A stretch of DNA of 64,000 bases from Nodosilinea nodulosa PCC 7104 (GTDB lineage: Bacteria > Cyanobacteriota > Cyanobacteriia > Phormidesmidales > Phormidesmidaceae): the NCBI RefSeq assembly GCF_000309385.1, contig NZ_JH976538.1:313332-377331 (forward strand), given 5' to 3'. Positions 26,801 to 36,725 of the stretch are shown here, piece by piece. The notes below the pieces were generated by a model. That model was not told where the DNA came from. It made no database searches and worked only from the letters and a program-made list of their open reading frames with translations. The translations under genes were made by a program, and so were the position numbers. Numbering within the stretch: the stretch's first letter is position 1; every line of letters starts with the position of its first letter.

Positions 26801-29800
26801 ATGCGTGCCTCTACGAAGCTTTTGGTTTCAGCCAAGCTGCTGTTGCTGATGTCGATGGCCGGGATGATTCCAGCGATGGGCTCTCCCAATGACCTGAGGG
26901 TGCTGTTGATCGGTGCAGCCCAAAATCAGCTGAAACAAGACGAGTCTGAGGAGTCGCAACCCGCTCCACCCGAACCAGAGGCCGAACAACCAGCCCCCGA
27001 GCCAGCGCCCCCCCCAGAGCCAGAGCCTGCTCCCCCACCGCCCGCCCCCGAGCCTGCTCCACCACCACCTCAGCCAGAACCCGCTCCACCACCGCCTCAG
27101 CCAGAACCCGAGCCAGAGCCTGCTCCCCCACCAGCAGCCCCCGAGGCCGCCCCGCCTCAGCCAGAGCCGGAGCCTGCTCCCCCACCGCCAGCGCCGGAGA
27201 CCGAGCCGCCCCAAACCGCCCCGCCAGCGCCAGAGGCCGGGGTGGGACAACCTCAACTTGCACCACCCGCCCCAGAGCCTGCGGCAGAGCAACCCCAACC
27301 CAGTCCGCCTGCCCCCAAGCCTGAGGCGCAGCAGCCCCAACCCAGTCCACCAGCCCCAGAACCCGCAGCAGAGCAACCCCAACCCAGCCCGCCCGCCCCA
27401 GAGCCTGAGGCGCAGCAACAATCTACTCCGCCGGAATCATCGGCTGAGCCGACATTGCCACAGCCCGATGCACCCCCTCCAGAAGCGAAGCCTGCGCCGC
27501 AGCGATCGGTAGCACCTGGCTCGCGGGAAACCGCCGATCGACTGTTCCAACAGGGAAATGAACGATATGCAGATGGCCAGCTTCGCGAGGCGGTGCAGTC
27601 GTGGAGTAGCGCGCGCAATGTGTATATACAGATAGGCGATCGCGACGGAGCAGCCCGTAGCTCGGACATGATCAACCGTGCCTATAAGGCAAATGCCGAC
27701 CAACTGTTTCAACAGGGCAATGAACAATATGCGGCTGGCCAGTTTAACGAGGCGTGGCAGTCGTGGAGTAGCGCGCGGCAGCGGTATCGCGGAATTGGCG
27801 ATCGCGCTGGAGAAGCCCGCAGTTTGACCAATATTGGCCTTGCCAATGTTGCCTCAGGCCGGTACCAGTTTGCAATCAGCAGCGGTGAAGAAGCAATATC
27901 CATCGCCCGCGCTATAGGCGATCGCCCACTGGAATTCAACGCCCTGATGCTTTTAGGCGATGCTAATTATCGGTACTACGTTGACAATCGAGATACCGAT
28001 CAACTCACTGATAAATCTGTGGTAGCTGTTAGCTACTACCAGCAGGCGTTGGGTGTTGCTCAACAACTGGGCGATCGCGCCAATGAACGCCAGCTCTTGG
28101 AGGCTCTGAGTAATATCACCCTTGGCAGAAATCGGTATGAGCAGGCGGTTGATTACTATCGGCAAGCCCTATCCATCGATCAACAAACTGGCGATCCCCA
28201 GGTAGAATCGCAAACGCTGAGGGGGCTAGGTAATGCCTACCTTGGGCTAGGCAATTTTCAGGCAGCAATTGAGCAATATCAGCAAGCCTTATCCCTCAAT
28301 CAACAGCTTGACGATTTCCCAGGAAAAGCGCTGATCTTGCAGGGCTTGGGCAGTGCTTATGTGGGTCAAAGCCAATATCAGCAGGCGATTGATAGTTATC
28401 AACAGGCCCTGGCGCTTGCTCAGCAAGTAGGCGATCGCACCGTTGAAGTAGACATTTTGAACAAGTTAGGCAGCACTTACTCATCGATACAGCAATATCA
28501 GCAAGCGGTTGAGAGCTATCAACAGGTAGTCGATATTGCTCGTGAGTCTGGAAATGCTGAATGGCAGCGTAGGGCTCTGCTGAACCTGGGAGATAGTCAG
28601 ATCAAACTGAGTAACTATCAGCCAGCAATTGAGGCTTATCAAAGCGTATTAGGTATGACCTCCCTCCGGCTTCGCGAAGGGGATCAAGCGGCAAGAGTGC
28701 TTGGCCGGTTGGGCCTCGCCAATGTCTATGCATCTCAGGGACAGTATCAGCAGGCAACTGAACAGCTCGACCAAGTTAATAACTTTTGGGCTCTTGCTGA
28801 GACTAACAGTCCTCTCCAAGCTGAGATCTTGCAGCGATTTGGCGACGTTCACTTCAATTTAGGCCAGTACCAGCAGGCGATCGATGCCTATGGGGGGGCA
28901 TTGAATGCGGCCAGAAAACATAGCAATCTTGCGGTCGAAGCCGCTAGCCTGGAGGGACTGGGCAACACCTACAACAGCCTGGGGCAAGGCGATCAGGCGA
29001 ATCGCTACTTCCAGGAAGCTAAGGCGGTTTATGGGCAACTGGGCACTTTTTCGGCTAATCCCGAGACGGCCCTAGATAGAGCCAGGGCGACGGGCAATCG
29101 GGCTGAGGAGAGTAGACTCTTAATCGCCCAGGGCGATGACTATGGAGCTAAGGCGCAATATCAAGATGCGATCGCAGCCTACGAAGAAAGCCTGCAAATC
29201 GCCCGCGACATTGGCGCTCGCCCCGAGGAAAGCCTGGCTCTGGTCGGCCTCGGCAACGCCTACCGAGATCTGGGCGACTATCCCCAAGCCCTCGACCACT
29301 ATAGCCAGGGCCTAGCCGTGGCCCACGAAATTGGTCAGCGAGAGGTCGAGGCGCAGGCGCTAAACAGCCTGGGTTGGATACATTTAAATCAAGGATCCCT
29401 GGTAGATGCCGAGAAAGCCTTTTCTGAGGCCGTGGCTGTATACGACAGTCTCCGGGATACGGGGCTTGCCGATGCTTACAAAGTCAGCCTGTTCGAGCGG
29501 CAGGTCAGCGCCTACAAAGGCCTGGAGCAGACATACACCCTGCAAGAAAAGCCGGAGGCGGCCCTCGAAGCGGCGGAAAGGGGCCGCGCCCGCGCCTTTG
29601 TCGACATGCTGGCCCAGAACCTATCGGATCAGCAAACGGAGCAATTTACCGCCGCACCTCCCAATTTCGCCGCCATTCAAGCCATTGCCCGCACCGAACG
29701 GAGCGTACTGGTCGAGTATTCAGTCGTCGAGAGCGGCCCGGATAGCCCCAGTCTCTACATCTGGGTCGTGCAGCCCGGCGGTCAGCTCAACTTTCGCAAG

Positions 29801-30811
29801 GTCAAGCTGACCGAGGACACCGCTGATTTGGCCAGCCTGGTGACCAACAGCCGCGAGGCGATCGGGGTTCGCGGGCGGGGCGGGTTCGAGATTGCCCTCA
29901 GCAGCCAATCCACGGAATCCAACCAGCAGCTCCGCCAGCTGCACCAGCTGTTGATCGAGCCGATCGCCGATTTGCTGCCCACCAACCCCAGGGACCGGGT
30001 CACGTTTATTCCCCAGGGACCGCTGTTTCTGGTGCCGTTTGCGGCCCTGCAGAATGAAGCAGGTCAGTACTTGATCGAGCAACACACGATCTTGACGGCC
30101 CCTTCTATTCAGGTTCTCGCCCTCAGCCGTCAGCAGCACGCCCCCCGCCGCATTGGCAGCACCTATTCGCCCCAAAAACTGCTGCTGGTCGGCAATCCGA
30201 CCATGCCCTCGGTGTGGAACCCCGATACCAACCAGAGGTCGCCGCTACCGCCGCTGCCGGGGTCTGAGCAAGAAGTCAGAGCCATTGCGGCCACCTACAG
30301 AGCGGAGGCTTTAACCGGTGAAAATGCCACTGAAGCGGTCGTCAAGCAGCGCATCGGTGACGCGATGGTGGTGCACCTGGCCACCCACGGCCTGCTGGAA
30401 TACGGCGATCCGCAAAGCTCCAACGGGCAGGATGTACCGGGGGCGATCGCCCTGGCACCGGGAAATGGCGAAGACGGGCTGCTGACTTCCACCGAAATTT
30501 TAGAAGACATCAAACTCAGTGCCGAAATCGTGGTGCTGAGCGCCTGCGATACCGGGCGGGGCGACATCACCGGGGATGGGGTGATTGGTCTGTCGCGATC
30601 GCTGATGGCGGCGGGCACCCCTACGGTAATTGTGTCCCTCTGGTCGGTGCCCGATGCCCCCACGGCCCAGCTGATGATGGCGTTTTACCGCCAACTGCTC
30701 CAGGAAGAAACCCGCGACCAGGCCCTGCGGCAGGCCATGCTGGAGACCATGCGCGACCACCCCAACCCCGCCGACTGGGCCGCGTTCACCTTCATTGGGC
30801 TGGGCGAGTAG
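26801..30811 (+). CDS. Secreted TPR-CHAT protease with a long Pro/Glu-rich spacer
   Basis: This 1336-residue protein has a Sec-type signal (LLVSAKLLLLMSMAGMIPAMG), then a spacer of roughly 190 residues made of PAPPEPEPE- and QPQPSPPAPE-like units (about 50-240). About fifteen TPR-like repeats and a C-terminal CHAT domain follow. The dyad is His about 1196 in HLATHG and Cys about 1249 in LSACDTGRG. The CHAT part is close to that of the protein at 10165. Pro/Glu spacers of this type are stiff and can span the peptidoglycan layer, as in TonB, so the protease may be held at a distance from its anchor. The caspase gene starts 100 bp downstream, and the two are probably one operon. Confidence 0.87.
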   Translation: MRASTKLLVSAKLLLLMSMAGMIPAMGSPNDLRVLLIGAAQNQLKQDESEESQPAPPEPEAEQPAPEPAPPPEPEPAPPPPAPEPAPPPPQPEPAPPPPQPEPEPEPAPPPAAPEAAPPQPEPEPAPPPPAPETEPPQTAPPAPEAGVGQPQLAPPAPEPAAEQPQPSPPAPKPEAQQPQPSPPAPEPAAEQPQPSPPAPEPEAQQQSTPPESSAEPTLPQPDAPPPEAKPAPQRSVAPGSRETADRLFQQGNERYADGQLREAVQSWSSARNVYIQIGDRDGAARSSDMINRAYKANADQLFQQGNEQYAAGQFNEAWQSWSSARQRYRGIGDRAGEARSLTNIGLANVASGRYQFAISSGEEAISIARAIGDRPLEFNALMLLGDANYRYYVDNRDTDQLTDKSVVAVSYYQQALGVAQQLGDRANERQLLEALSNITLGRNRYEQAVDYYRQALSIDQQTGDPQVESQTLRGLGNAYLGLGNFQAAIEQYQQALSLNQQLDDFPGKALILQGLGSAYVGQSQYQQAIDSYQQALALAQQVGDRTVEVDILNKLGSTYSSIQQYQQAVESYQQVVDIARESGNAEWQRRALLNLGDSQIKLSNYQPAIEAYQSVLGMTSLRLREGDQAARVLGRLGLANVYASQGQYQQATEQLDQVNNFWALAETNSPLQAEILQRFGDVHFNLGQYQQAIDAYGGALNAARKHSNLAVEAASLEGLGNTYNSLGQGDQANRYFQEAKAVYGQLGTFSANPETALDRARATGNRAEESRLLIAQGDDYGAKAQYQDAIAAYEESLQIARDIGARPEESLALVGLGNAYRDLGDYPQALDHYSQGLAVAHEIGQREVEAQALNSLGWIHLNQGSLVDAEKAFSEAVAVYDSLRDTGLADAYKVSLFERQVSAYKGLEQTYTLQEKPEAALEAAERGRARAFVDMLAQNLSDQQTEQFTAAPPNFAAIQAIARTERSVLVEYSVVESGPDSPSLYIWVVQPGGQLNFRKVKLTEDTADLASLVTNSREAIGVRGRGGFEIALSSQSTESNQQLRQLHQLLIEPIADLLPTNPRDRVTFIPQGPLFLVPFAALQNEAGQYLIEQHTILTAPSIQVLALSRQQHAPRRIGSTYSPQKLLLVGNPTMPSVWNPDTNQRSPLPPLPGSEQEVRAIAATYRAEALTGENATEAVVKQRIGDAMVVHLATHGLLEYGDPQSSNGQDVPGAIALAPGNGEDGLLTSTEILEDIKLSAEIVVLSACDTGRGDITGDGVIGLSRSLMAAGTPTVIVSLWSVPDAPTAQLMMAFYRQLLQEETRDQALRQAMLETMRDHPNPADWAAFTFIGLGE

Positions 30812-30911
30812 CAGCTACAGCGAAGTCACTGTTTTATCCAGTAAAATCGCTAATTCTTCCAGCCGATTGATGCATTTCTCCGCAGTTTAGACTGTCAGCG
30901 CAAGCATACCT

Positions 30912-33149
30912 ATGGTCAATTTCAATCGTCGTCATTTTTTGCAGGGGGCGGCTGGGGCGCTGGGGGCCATTGGCCTCAGCCAGTTTGGCCTCGAACGTCG
31001 TGCCCTTCGATACGGTCAGGCCCTGGCCCAGAGCACCCCGCGCAAAGTGGCGCTGCTGGTGGGCATCAACGACTACCCGGCGCGGGAGCGGCTGTTTGGC
31101 CCCGTCACCGATGTCGAGCTGCAAAAGCAGCTGCTGATCAACCGCTTTGGCTTTAACCCTAGCGACGTGCACACCCTGACCAACCAGCAGGCCACCCGCC
31201 AGGGCATGCTCGATGCCTTTGATGAGTATTTGATCAAACAGGTAAAACCAGGCGATGTGGTGGTGTTTCACTACTCGGGCCACGGCGGCCAGGTGCAGGA
31301 GTATGAGCGGATGCGATCGCTGCTCGATGCCGCCGATCGCGACTGCATTGACGCCAGCTGTCAAAACACCACCATCGTCCCCATCGACTACAGCAGCCGG
31401 GGAGAGGCCGTGGTGGACGACATCATGGGCCACACGCTGCTGCTGCTGCGATCGCTGGTGCCCACCGAAAACCTGACGTTTGTGCTCGACTGCTGCTACG
31501 CGGGCGGCGGCAAGCGGGGGAATGTGATCATGCGATCGCGCCATACCGATCTAGACGTTGCCAGCGGCAGCGCCCCCCAGATCACCAGGCTGGAAGACGA
31601 GTACCAGCAGCAGTTGCTCGGCCGCCTGGGGTGGAGCGTTGACCAGTTTATCGAGGCGATCAATGCTCCGGTCAGCAACGGCTTTGTGATCACCTCGTCG
31701 CGGGCCAGCCAGCAGTCGGCCGACTACGCCTTCGACGGGTTCACGGCGGGGGCATTCACCTATCTGCTGACCCAGTACCTCTGGCAGGACAGCCGGCCGC
31801 TGTCGGTCACCATTCCGGCGGTGGCCAGCAGCACCACCAGCCTGTCGCGCTACAGCCAGATTCCAGAATACGACCCCCAGGGCATTGCCCAGGTCGATGC
31901 CACCCCGGTGTACCACCTGCCGCCCGTGTCTCCCCCCGCCGAGGCAATTCTGCTCGACGGGGCGGGCACCAAAGCCGACGGCCCGGTGCAGCTGTGGCTG
32001 GGCGGCCTCGACCCGATCAGCCTGGAGTCGTTTGACAGCAACGCCGAATTCACCCAGATCGACCAGGCGGGCAGCGCCATCGGCACGATTAAGCTTCTGA
32101 GTCGCCAGGGTCTGATTGCCACTGGGGAATGGGTGGAGCGCCCAACCACTCGCGGCGGCGCTGCGTCCAGCCCGCTCTTGCAGGAGCGCCTGCGGGGCAT
32201 TCCTGAGGTGATTACTCTGCGGGTGGGGCTGGATGACACCCTGAGCGAGGCCGAAAAGGCCACCGCCCGGGAGCTATTGCAGAGCTTCAGCGCGATCGAG
32301 TGGACCGGATTAAATTTTGAACCAGAGGCCCGTCCCCCCCACGTGCTGCTGGGGCGCTACACCGTCGACATTGACCAGCGCATGCGCCTAAGCGGCGTCA
32401 CCCGGCTGCCGGAGGTGGGTGGCGTAGGTCTGTTTTCGGCCACCCAGGAACCGCTGCTGCTGAACTCCTTTGGCACCCCCAACGAAACCGTTGAAGCGGC
32501 GTTGAGCAGACGGCTGAAGGCCCCCCTCACCAGCCTGTTAATTGGCCGCATGCTGGCCCTGATGGTGAACCAGAATGCCTCGCAGCTCAAGGTCGACCTG
32601 GCGATTGAGCACGGCAGTTCGCGCAGCGGCACCTCCACCCGCGGCGGCAGCGACGCCGCCATCCTCATTCCCAAGCAGACCGAGCAGGGCATTGAGGTGA
32701 TTCCGGTCGGCGACGAAGTGACGATTAAAGTCGCTAACAACGAGCCCACCGACCTGCACATCGGCCTGCTGGTGGTCGATGCCGCCGGGGAAATCAACGT
32801 CCTGTTTCCGCCCGCCAGCGATGACGCCAGTGCAGATATTGTGCGGGCCAACCGATCGGTGTCGCTGCCCCAGCTCAGGGCGGCTCCCCCCTACGGCATT
32901 ACCCAGCTGCTGGTGATGGCCAGCACTCAGCCCTTGCGGAGTGCCCTCAAAACCCTGCGGCGGATTGCGCCGCAGGTGCGCGGTAGCGCCACCGAAGCCT
33001 CTGCCGAGGAGGTGAAGCGCGATATGTTTGGGGCGGTGGATAGCCGTCGCGGCAGCAGCAATGGGCCTCCGCTCTCAGGCCCTCGCCTGATTGACGCCAA
33101 CGCTGTGGCCGTACTGTCACTACTCTTTGATGTGGTTTCGGCTACCTAG
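30912..33149 (+). CDS. Tat-exported caspase-like protein, second copy (family C14)
   Basis: This 745-residue paralogue of the protein at 7484 starts with the Tat signal NRRHFLQG and a hydrophobic stretch. The caspase-like domain has His124 in HYSGHGG and Cys195 in LDCCYAG. The C-terminal half carries a DUF4384-like segment (GDEVTIKVANNEPTDLHIGLL, then NVLFPPASDD). Codon use and GC match the neighbours. The gene lies between a TPR-CHAT gene and a membrane TPR gene, all on the plus strand with short gaps. An activation chain among exported clan CD peptidases is inferred from the context. Confidence 0.88.
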   Translation: MVNFNRRHFLQGAAGALGAIGLSQFGLERRALRYGQALAQSTPRKVALLVGINDYPARERLFGPVTDVELQKQLLINRFGFNPSDVHTLTNQQATRQGMLDAFDEYLIKQVKPGDVVVFHYSGHGGQVQEYERMRSLLDAADRDCIDASCQNTTIVPIDYSSRGEAVVDDIMGHTLLLLRSLVPTENLTFVLDCCYAGGGKRGNVIMRSRHTDLDVASGSAPQITRLEDEYQQQLLGRLGWSVDQFIEAINAPVSNGFVITSSRASQQSADYAFDGFTAGAFTYLLTQYLWQDSRPLSVTIPAVASSTTSLSRYSQIPEYDPQGIAQVDATPVYHLPPVSPPAEAILLDGAGTKADGPVQLWLGGLDPISLESFDSNAEFTQIDQAGSAIGTIKLLSRQGLIATGEWVERPTTRGGAASSPLLQERLRGIPEVITLRVGLDDTLSEAEKATARELLQSFSAIEWTGLNFEPEARPPHVLLGRYTVDIDQRMRLSGVTRLPEVGGVGLFSATQEPLLLNSFGTPNETVEAALSRRLKAPLTSLLIGRMLALMVNQNASQLKVDLAIEHGSSRSGTSTRGGSDAAILIPKQTEQGIEVIPVGDEVTIKVANNEPTDLHIGLLVVDAAGEINVLFPPASDDASADIVRANRSVSLPQLRAAPPYGITQLLVMASTQPLRSALKTLRRIAPQVRGSATEASAEEVKRDMFGAVDSRRGSSNGPPLSGPRLIDANAVAVLSLLFDVVSAT

Positions 33150-33210
33150 TCAGTAATCGATCGCAGTTTGCCTGTAGAGTTCAATGGATTCGCAGGGTTA
33201 GCAGAAAGAC

Positions 33211-34497
33211 ATGGGAGCATCTCACCCGCTGCAAAGCGCCTACCCCCAATACCAAAGCCTGGTTCATCAGCTGGTGGCCAGCCCAACCTGGGAACCGGAG
33301 CCGGTGCTGGCCCTGCTGAGAACGCGCGATCGCATTCAGCAGCTGATCGATCTGCTGGCCGAAATGCCCGACGAGCAAACCCTGCCGCCCCAGTTTTGGC
33401 TCGATCTGGCCAATACCGATGCCGATTTGGGTCGCCAGAGCGATCGCCTGCGGGCTGTGCCCGCCTTGGCCGACTGGCGCAAAAGCGTTCATCCCCCCGA
33501 GCACCACTGGTGGTGGTACCCGCCCGACCCGGAGCCGCCAAAGGAAGCCCTGGCCTGGCTGTGGGGCGGCCTCACCATCGCCATGCTGACCATTAGCCTG
33601 GCCCTGGCCCAGGATATTGCCAGCCGCTTTACCGCCAGTGCGCCAGGGGTGTGGAGTTCGCTGGGGGCGATCGCCCCGGTTATTCTCACCCTGTTTGCCA
33701 GCGGCGGGGCGCTGACCAAAGTAGGCCAGCAGGCCCTGGAAAACATCCTGTCCAGCCGGGGCTCCCACCGCAAGAACTGGGCCAAAATCAAGTTTGCCCT
33801 GGCCCTTTTCCTCGCCCTGGGGCTGTTTTGCTTCCACGCCCTGGGGCTGCCCCGCATTGCCCAGGCCTATAACCAGCAGGGGGAAACCCAGTACGAAACC
33901 GGCGACTGGGCCAGCGCCGAGAATAACTTTCAGCAGGCCCTCAGCCTGAAACCCGACTACCCCGAGGCCCAGTTCAACCTGGGGGTAATCTACGAAGAAT
34001 TTCAGCAGTACGACAAAGCCCAAACCGAATACCTGAAAGCGGTTCAGGGCGGCTACCTGCACGCCTACAACAACCTGGCCCGGCTCTACCTGCGCGAGAA
34101 AGAGTACGACCGGGCCATTCCGCTGCTGCTGCTCGCCCTGAGCGACTCCGATCTGTCGCAAGATCCCGAGCTGGAGTACGCCCTGCGCAAAAATCTGGGC
34201 CAGGTGCGGCTAGAGCAGGGCCGTCTGGCCGAGGCCGAAACCGAGCTGCAAGAGGCCATTCGCATCAGCGAAGCTCTCGACCCACCCCGCCCCGATGCGT
34301 ACTGCCTGCTGGCTCAGGTGCTTGAACAACAGCCGCCTACACCACCCAATGACTCTACCAGCGCAGTGCCCACCGCCCGCGAGGCCTGGACCCAGTGCCT
34401 ACAGTACGCCAACCGCCCCGAAGACGATCGCTGGGCAGGCCAGGCCCGAGATGCCCTCACGACCACGGAGACGCCTAACTATGCTGCGCCACAATAG
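33211..34497 (+). CDS. Membrane-anchored TPR protein
   Basis: This 428-residue protein starts with a soluble N-terminal part of about 105 residues. Three hydrophobic segments follow (ALAWLWGGLTIAMLTISLAL, WSSLGAIAPVILTLFASGGAL, FALALFLALGLFCFHALGL). A C-terminal half of TPR repeats begins near residue 225 (AYNQQGETQYETGDWASAENNF). No enzyme motif is visible. The gene follows the caspase gene by 61 bp and overlaps the FecR-like gene by 17 bp, so the three are very likely co-translated. It is a plausible scaffold holding the exported proteases at the membrane. Confidence 0.75.
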   Translation: MGASHPLQSAYPQYQSLVHQLVASPTWEPEPVLALLRTRDRIQQLIDLLAEMPDEQTLPPQFWLDLANTDADLGRQSDRLRAVPALADWRKSVHPPEHHWWWYPPDPEPPKEALAWLWGGLTIAMLTISLALAQDIASRFTASAPGVWSSLGAIAPVILTLFASGGALTKVGQQALENILSSRGSHRKNWAKIKFALALFLALGLFCFHALGLPRIAQAYNQQGETQYETGDWASAENNFQQALSLKPDYPEAQFNLGVIYEEFQQYDKAQTEYLKAVQGGYLHAYNNLARLYLREKEYDRAIPLLLLALSDSDLSQDPELEYALRKNLGQVRLEQGRLAEAETELQEAIRISEALDPPRPDAYCLLAQVLEQQPPTPPNDSTSAVPTAREAWTQCLQYANRPEDDRWAGQARDALTTTETPNYAAPQ

Positions 34498-35605
34498 CCC
34501 CCAGACATTGCGCCCCGGCCCACCTCGGCGTCAACGCCCTGCTGGGATTAAACTCCGGCGATCGCTGCTCACCCTTTCCACCGCCGGTCTGCTGGCGCTG
34601 CTGCCCACCGCCGCCCACGCCGGTCTGGCCCGCATCATGAGCGTCAACGGCAGCGTCCAGCTGCGGCGCGAAGCCTGGAGCGAGTTTCGTCAGGCAAGCC
34701 CAGGCACGGCGCTCTACGGCCCCGACCTGCTCGAGCCCGTTCGCGGCAGCCGCATCCTGGTGATCTGCCCCAGCGGCAGCCGGTGGATTGTGCCCGCCGG
34801 CACGATTTCTGCGGTCAACAACGGCTGCCCCGGCACCCCCAGAGCCCTCAAACCCCAGTTTGGCATCGGCGATCTGCGCGGCGGCAGCGATCCGGCCATT
34901 CCCTACGTAATTGCGCCCCGGCTCGATACGGTGCTTTCGCCCATGCCAACCCTGCGCTGGAACCCGGTGGCGGGGGCAGAAACCTACCGGGTCTCGCTGC
35001 AAACCCGACGCGGGGCGCTGTGGGAAATCGAGACTGAGCAAACCGCCATTCCCTACCCGCAGAACCAGCCGCCGCTGAACCCCGGCACCCTATACACCCT
35101 GGTGGTGGAGACCGAGTCTGGCGCGAGTTCTACTGATGACCCGCCTGAGCTGCGGTTTAATCTGCTGACGGGCGATCGCGCCGAAGCCGCCCAGGCCGAT
35201 ATTGCCGCCGTGGAAGCCATGGACCTGCCCGATATGGTGGCAACGCTGGTTTTGGTCGAAGATGTCTACCCCCGCTATGAGCTAACCGAAACCGCCATTG
35301 AGGCCCTGGAGGGGCTGGTGGCCGCTGGCTGTGACACCGCCAAGGTGCGGCGACTGCTGGGCGATCTCTACCTCAAAAGCGGCCTGCGCCTGCTGGCAGA
35401 ACAAAACTATGAAACCGCCCTGGCCCTGGCCCTGGCTACCGACAATCTCGAAGAACAGGTCATGGCCCAGTACGGCCTAGGCACGCTCTACGCTCGGGTG
35501 GAGGAACCGGGGCAAGCTACCCAATACCTGGAGGCAGCCCAGGCAGGTGCCCTGGCGCTGGGAGATGATACCCTGGCGGCAGCCATTGCCGCTGAGCTGC
35601 CGTAG
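34481..35605 (+). CDS. Secreted FecR-like/TPR protein
   Basis: From the ATG at 34481 this is a 374-residue protein. It has a Sec signal peptide (LLTLSTAGLLALLPTAAHA), a FecR-like segment (VNGSVQLRREAWSEFRQASPGTALYGPDLL, about 45-115), a fibronectin-like segment (LRWNPVAGAETYRVSLQT), and a C-terminal TPR-like helical part. FecR-like domains in cyanobacteria often accompany CHASE2, caspase and TPR genes and act as envelope receptors or adaptors. The longer frame from 34295 lies inside the upstream gene and is rejected as the start. Confidence 0.7.
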   Translation: MLRHNSPQTLRPGPPRRQRPAGIKLRRSLLTLSTAGLLALLPTAAHAGLARIMSVNGSVQLRREAWSEFRQASPGTALYGPDLLEPVRGSRILVICPSGSRWIVPAGTISAVNNGCPGTPRALKPQFGIGDLRGGSDPAIPYVIAPRLDTVLSPMPTLRWNPVAGAETYRVSLQTRRGALWEIETEQTAIPYPQNQPPLNPGTLYTLVVETESGASSTDDPPELRFNLLTGDRAEAAQADIAAVEAMDLPDMVATLVLVEDVYPRYELTETAIEALEGLVAAGCDTAKVRRLLGDLYLKSGLRLLAEQNYETALALALATDNLEEQVMAQYGLGTLYARVEEPGQATQYLEAAQAGALALGDDTLAAAIAAELP

Positions 35606-36130
35606 ATGAGCATTGCCAGCCAGCCACCCATCGGTTGCCCTGGTTGAACTATTGCCGCTGCCGCTGCTGTGGGAAATGCCTGGACTGCCACCCGCGCAAC
35701 GTCAGCCTCCATCTCTACGATGATGAAGGTCAGCTCTACATCGAGCCGCTTTACGTTGCCAAGGGGCTGATGGTGCCCAGCTACATTGACTTCCATGTGT
35801 CACAGTCGGTTTGGCCTCGAAGGTCCTCTGGCCAAGGCTGCGACAAGAAATCACTTTTTCAAACATGACAAGTGAACTGAAAATAAATCGAATTCACAAG
35901 CTGCATAAATCAATCTACTTTAGCAACTTTTTTGTTTTTATAAACTAAATTTTATGATTGACGAGAATAAGATTTTACCAAGGTATTAAAAAGTGATGCA
36001 TTTCATATCTTTTGAGTTAAATTTAAGCAAATTAAAAAGGGTCGATAGACAATCGTATTAGAGGCTATAAGGATTTTTGGCTAGTCCTAAAAGCCTCAAT
36101 AATCTACCTTGAAAAATAGGAGACTTAATC
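35606..36130. other. Intergenic, with an abrupt fall in GC
   Basis: The left 260 bases are GC-rich and contain a TTG-initiated frame (35635-35868) with the segment LYDDEGQLYIEPLYVAKGL, which may be a fragment of a lost gene that I do not recognise. From about 35870 the sequence is strikingly AT-rich up to the next gene. I see no RNA gene. Confidence 0.4.
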
Positions 36131-36574
36131 ATGGCAACCACATTGGCGTCAGATGTTGTTAAGCACAAAGAGCGAGAAACTGTTGGTAATCGTAAAGTCA
36201 TGGAAACATCTGCGACATTATACAGAAATGGCTTTATGGTGATAGAAACGCTCACTGATTGCAATAATTGGACAGAGGGCTTGAAAGGAAGAGTCTTCGT
36301 TGTTTGCATAGATTCTTTGGGAAGAGCCATTTGGGTTACCAAAGAGTATAAGTGTACAACAAGGGGGAGTAAATTCGATGTTACTTGTCCTCGTAAGGGC
36401 AAAGACAATTTTCAAGAAACTGTGCCAGAAGTAGTTGCCCAAATGACAAGTAGCTTAGATATTGTCCAAGATGATGGTCCTATTAATAACTGGCGAGAAC
36501 AGCTTAGGAGGCAAATGAATGATCTTGTAGATGTTGAGCAAGGACTGAAGCAGGCATACAATTCTCTTCAGTAA
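36131..36574 (+). CDS. Hypothetical protein, AT-rich
   Basis: This 147-residue protein has no signal peptide or membrane segment. The centre is a mixed beta-like stretch (GRVFVVCIDSLGRAIWVTKEYKC) with four cysteines in the protein. The C-terminus is helical (NWREQLRRQMNDLVDVEQGLKQAYNSLQ). The gene and its flanks are clearly AT-richer than the rest of the window and use AT-rich codons, a sign of acquisition. I do not recognise the family. An AGGAGACTTAATC sequence ahead of the ATG is a plausible ribosome-binding site, which supports a real gene. Confidence 0.55.
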   Translation: MATTLASDVVKHKERETVGNRKVMETSATLYRNGFMVIETLTDCNNWTEGLKGRVFVVCIDSLGRAIWVTKEYKCTTRGSKFDVTCPRKGKDNFQETVPEVVAQMTSSLDIVQDDGPINNWREQLRRQMNDLVDVEQGLKQAYNSLQ

Positions 36575-36725
36575 TTATCCTTTTCGCCGAAACTCAATAT
36601 CTGACAAATAGGAGTTGGCCTCTCGTAAAGGCTAGCTCCTATTTTTTAAGGTGTTGATTAAGGGTATAATCTACTTTTATTGGAAGATTTAGCTGTATAA
36701 ATATCTAAAAGAAAATTGTACTCTA

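Noticed and set aside
35635-35868. Small frame with LYDDEGQLYIEPLYVAKGL
   Set aside because: TTG start, odd Cys-rich N-terminus and no recognised family; at best a fragment, so it is described only within the intergenic entry.
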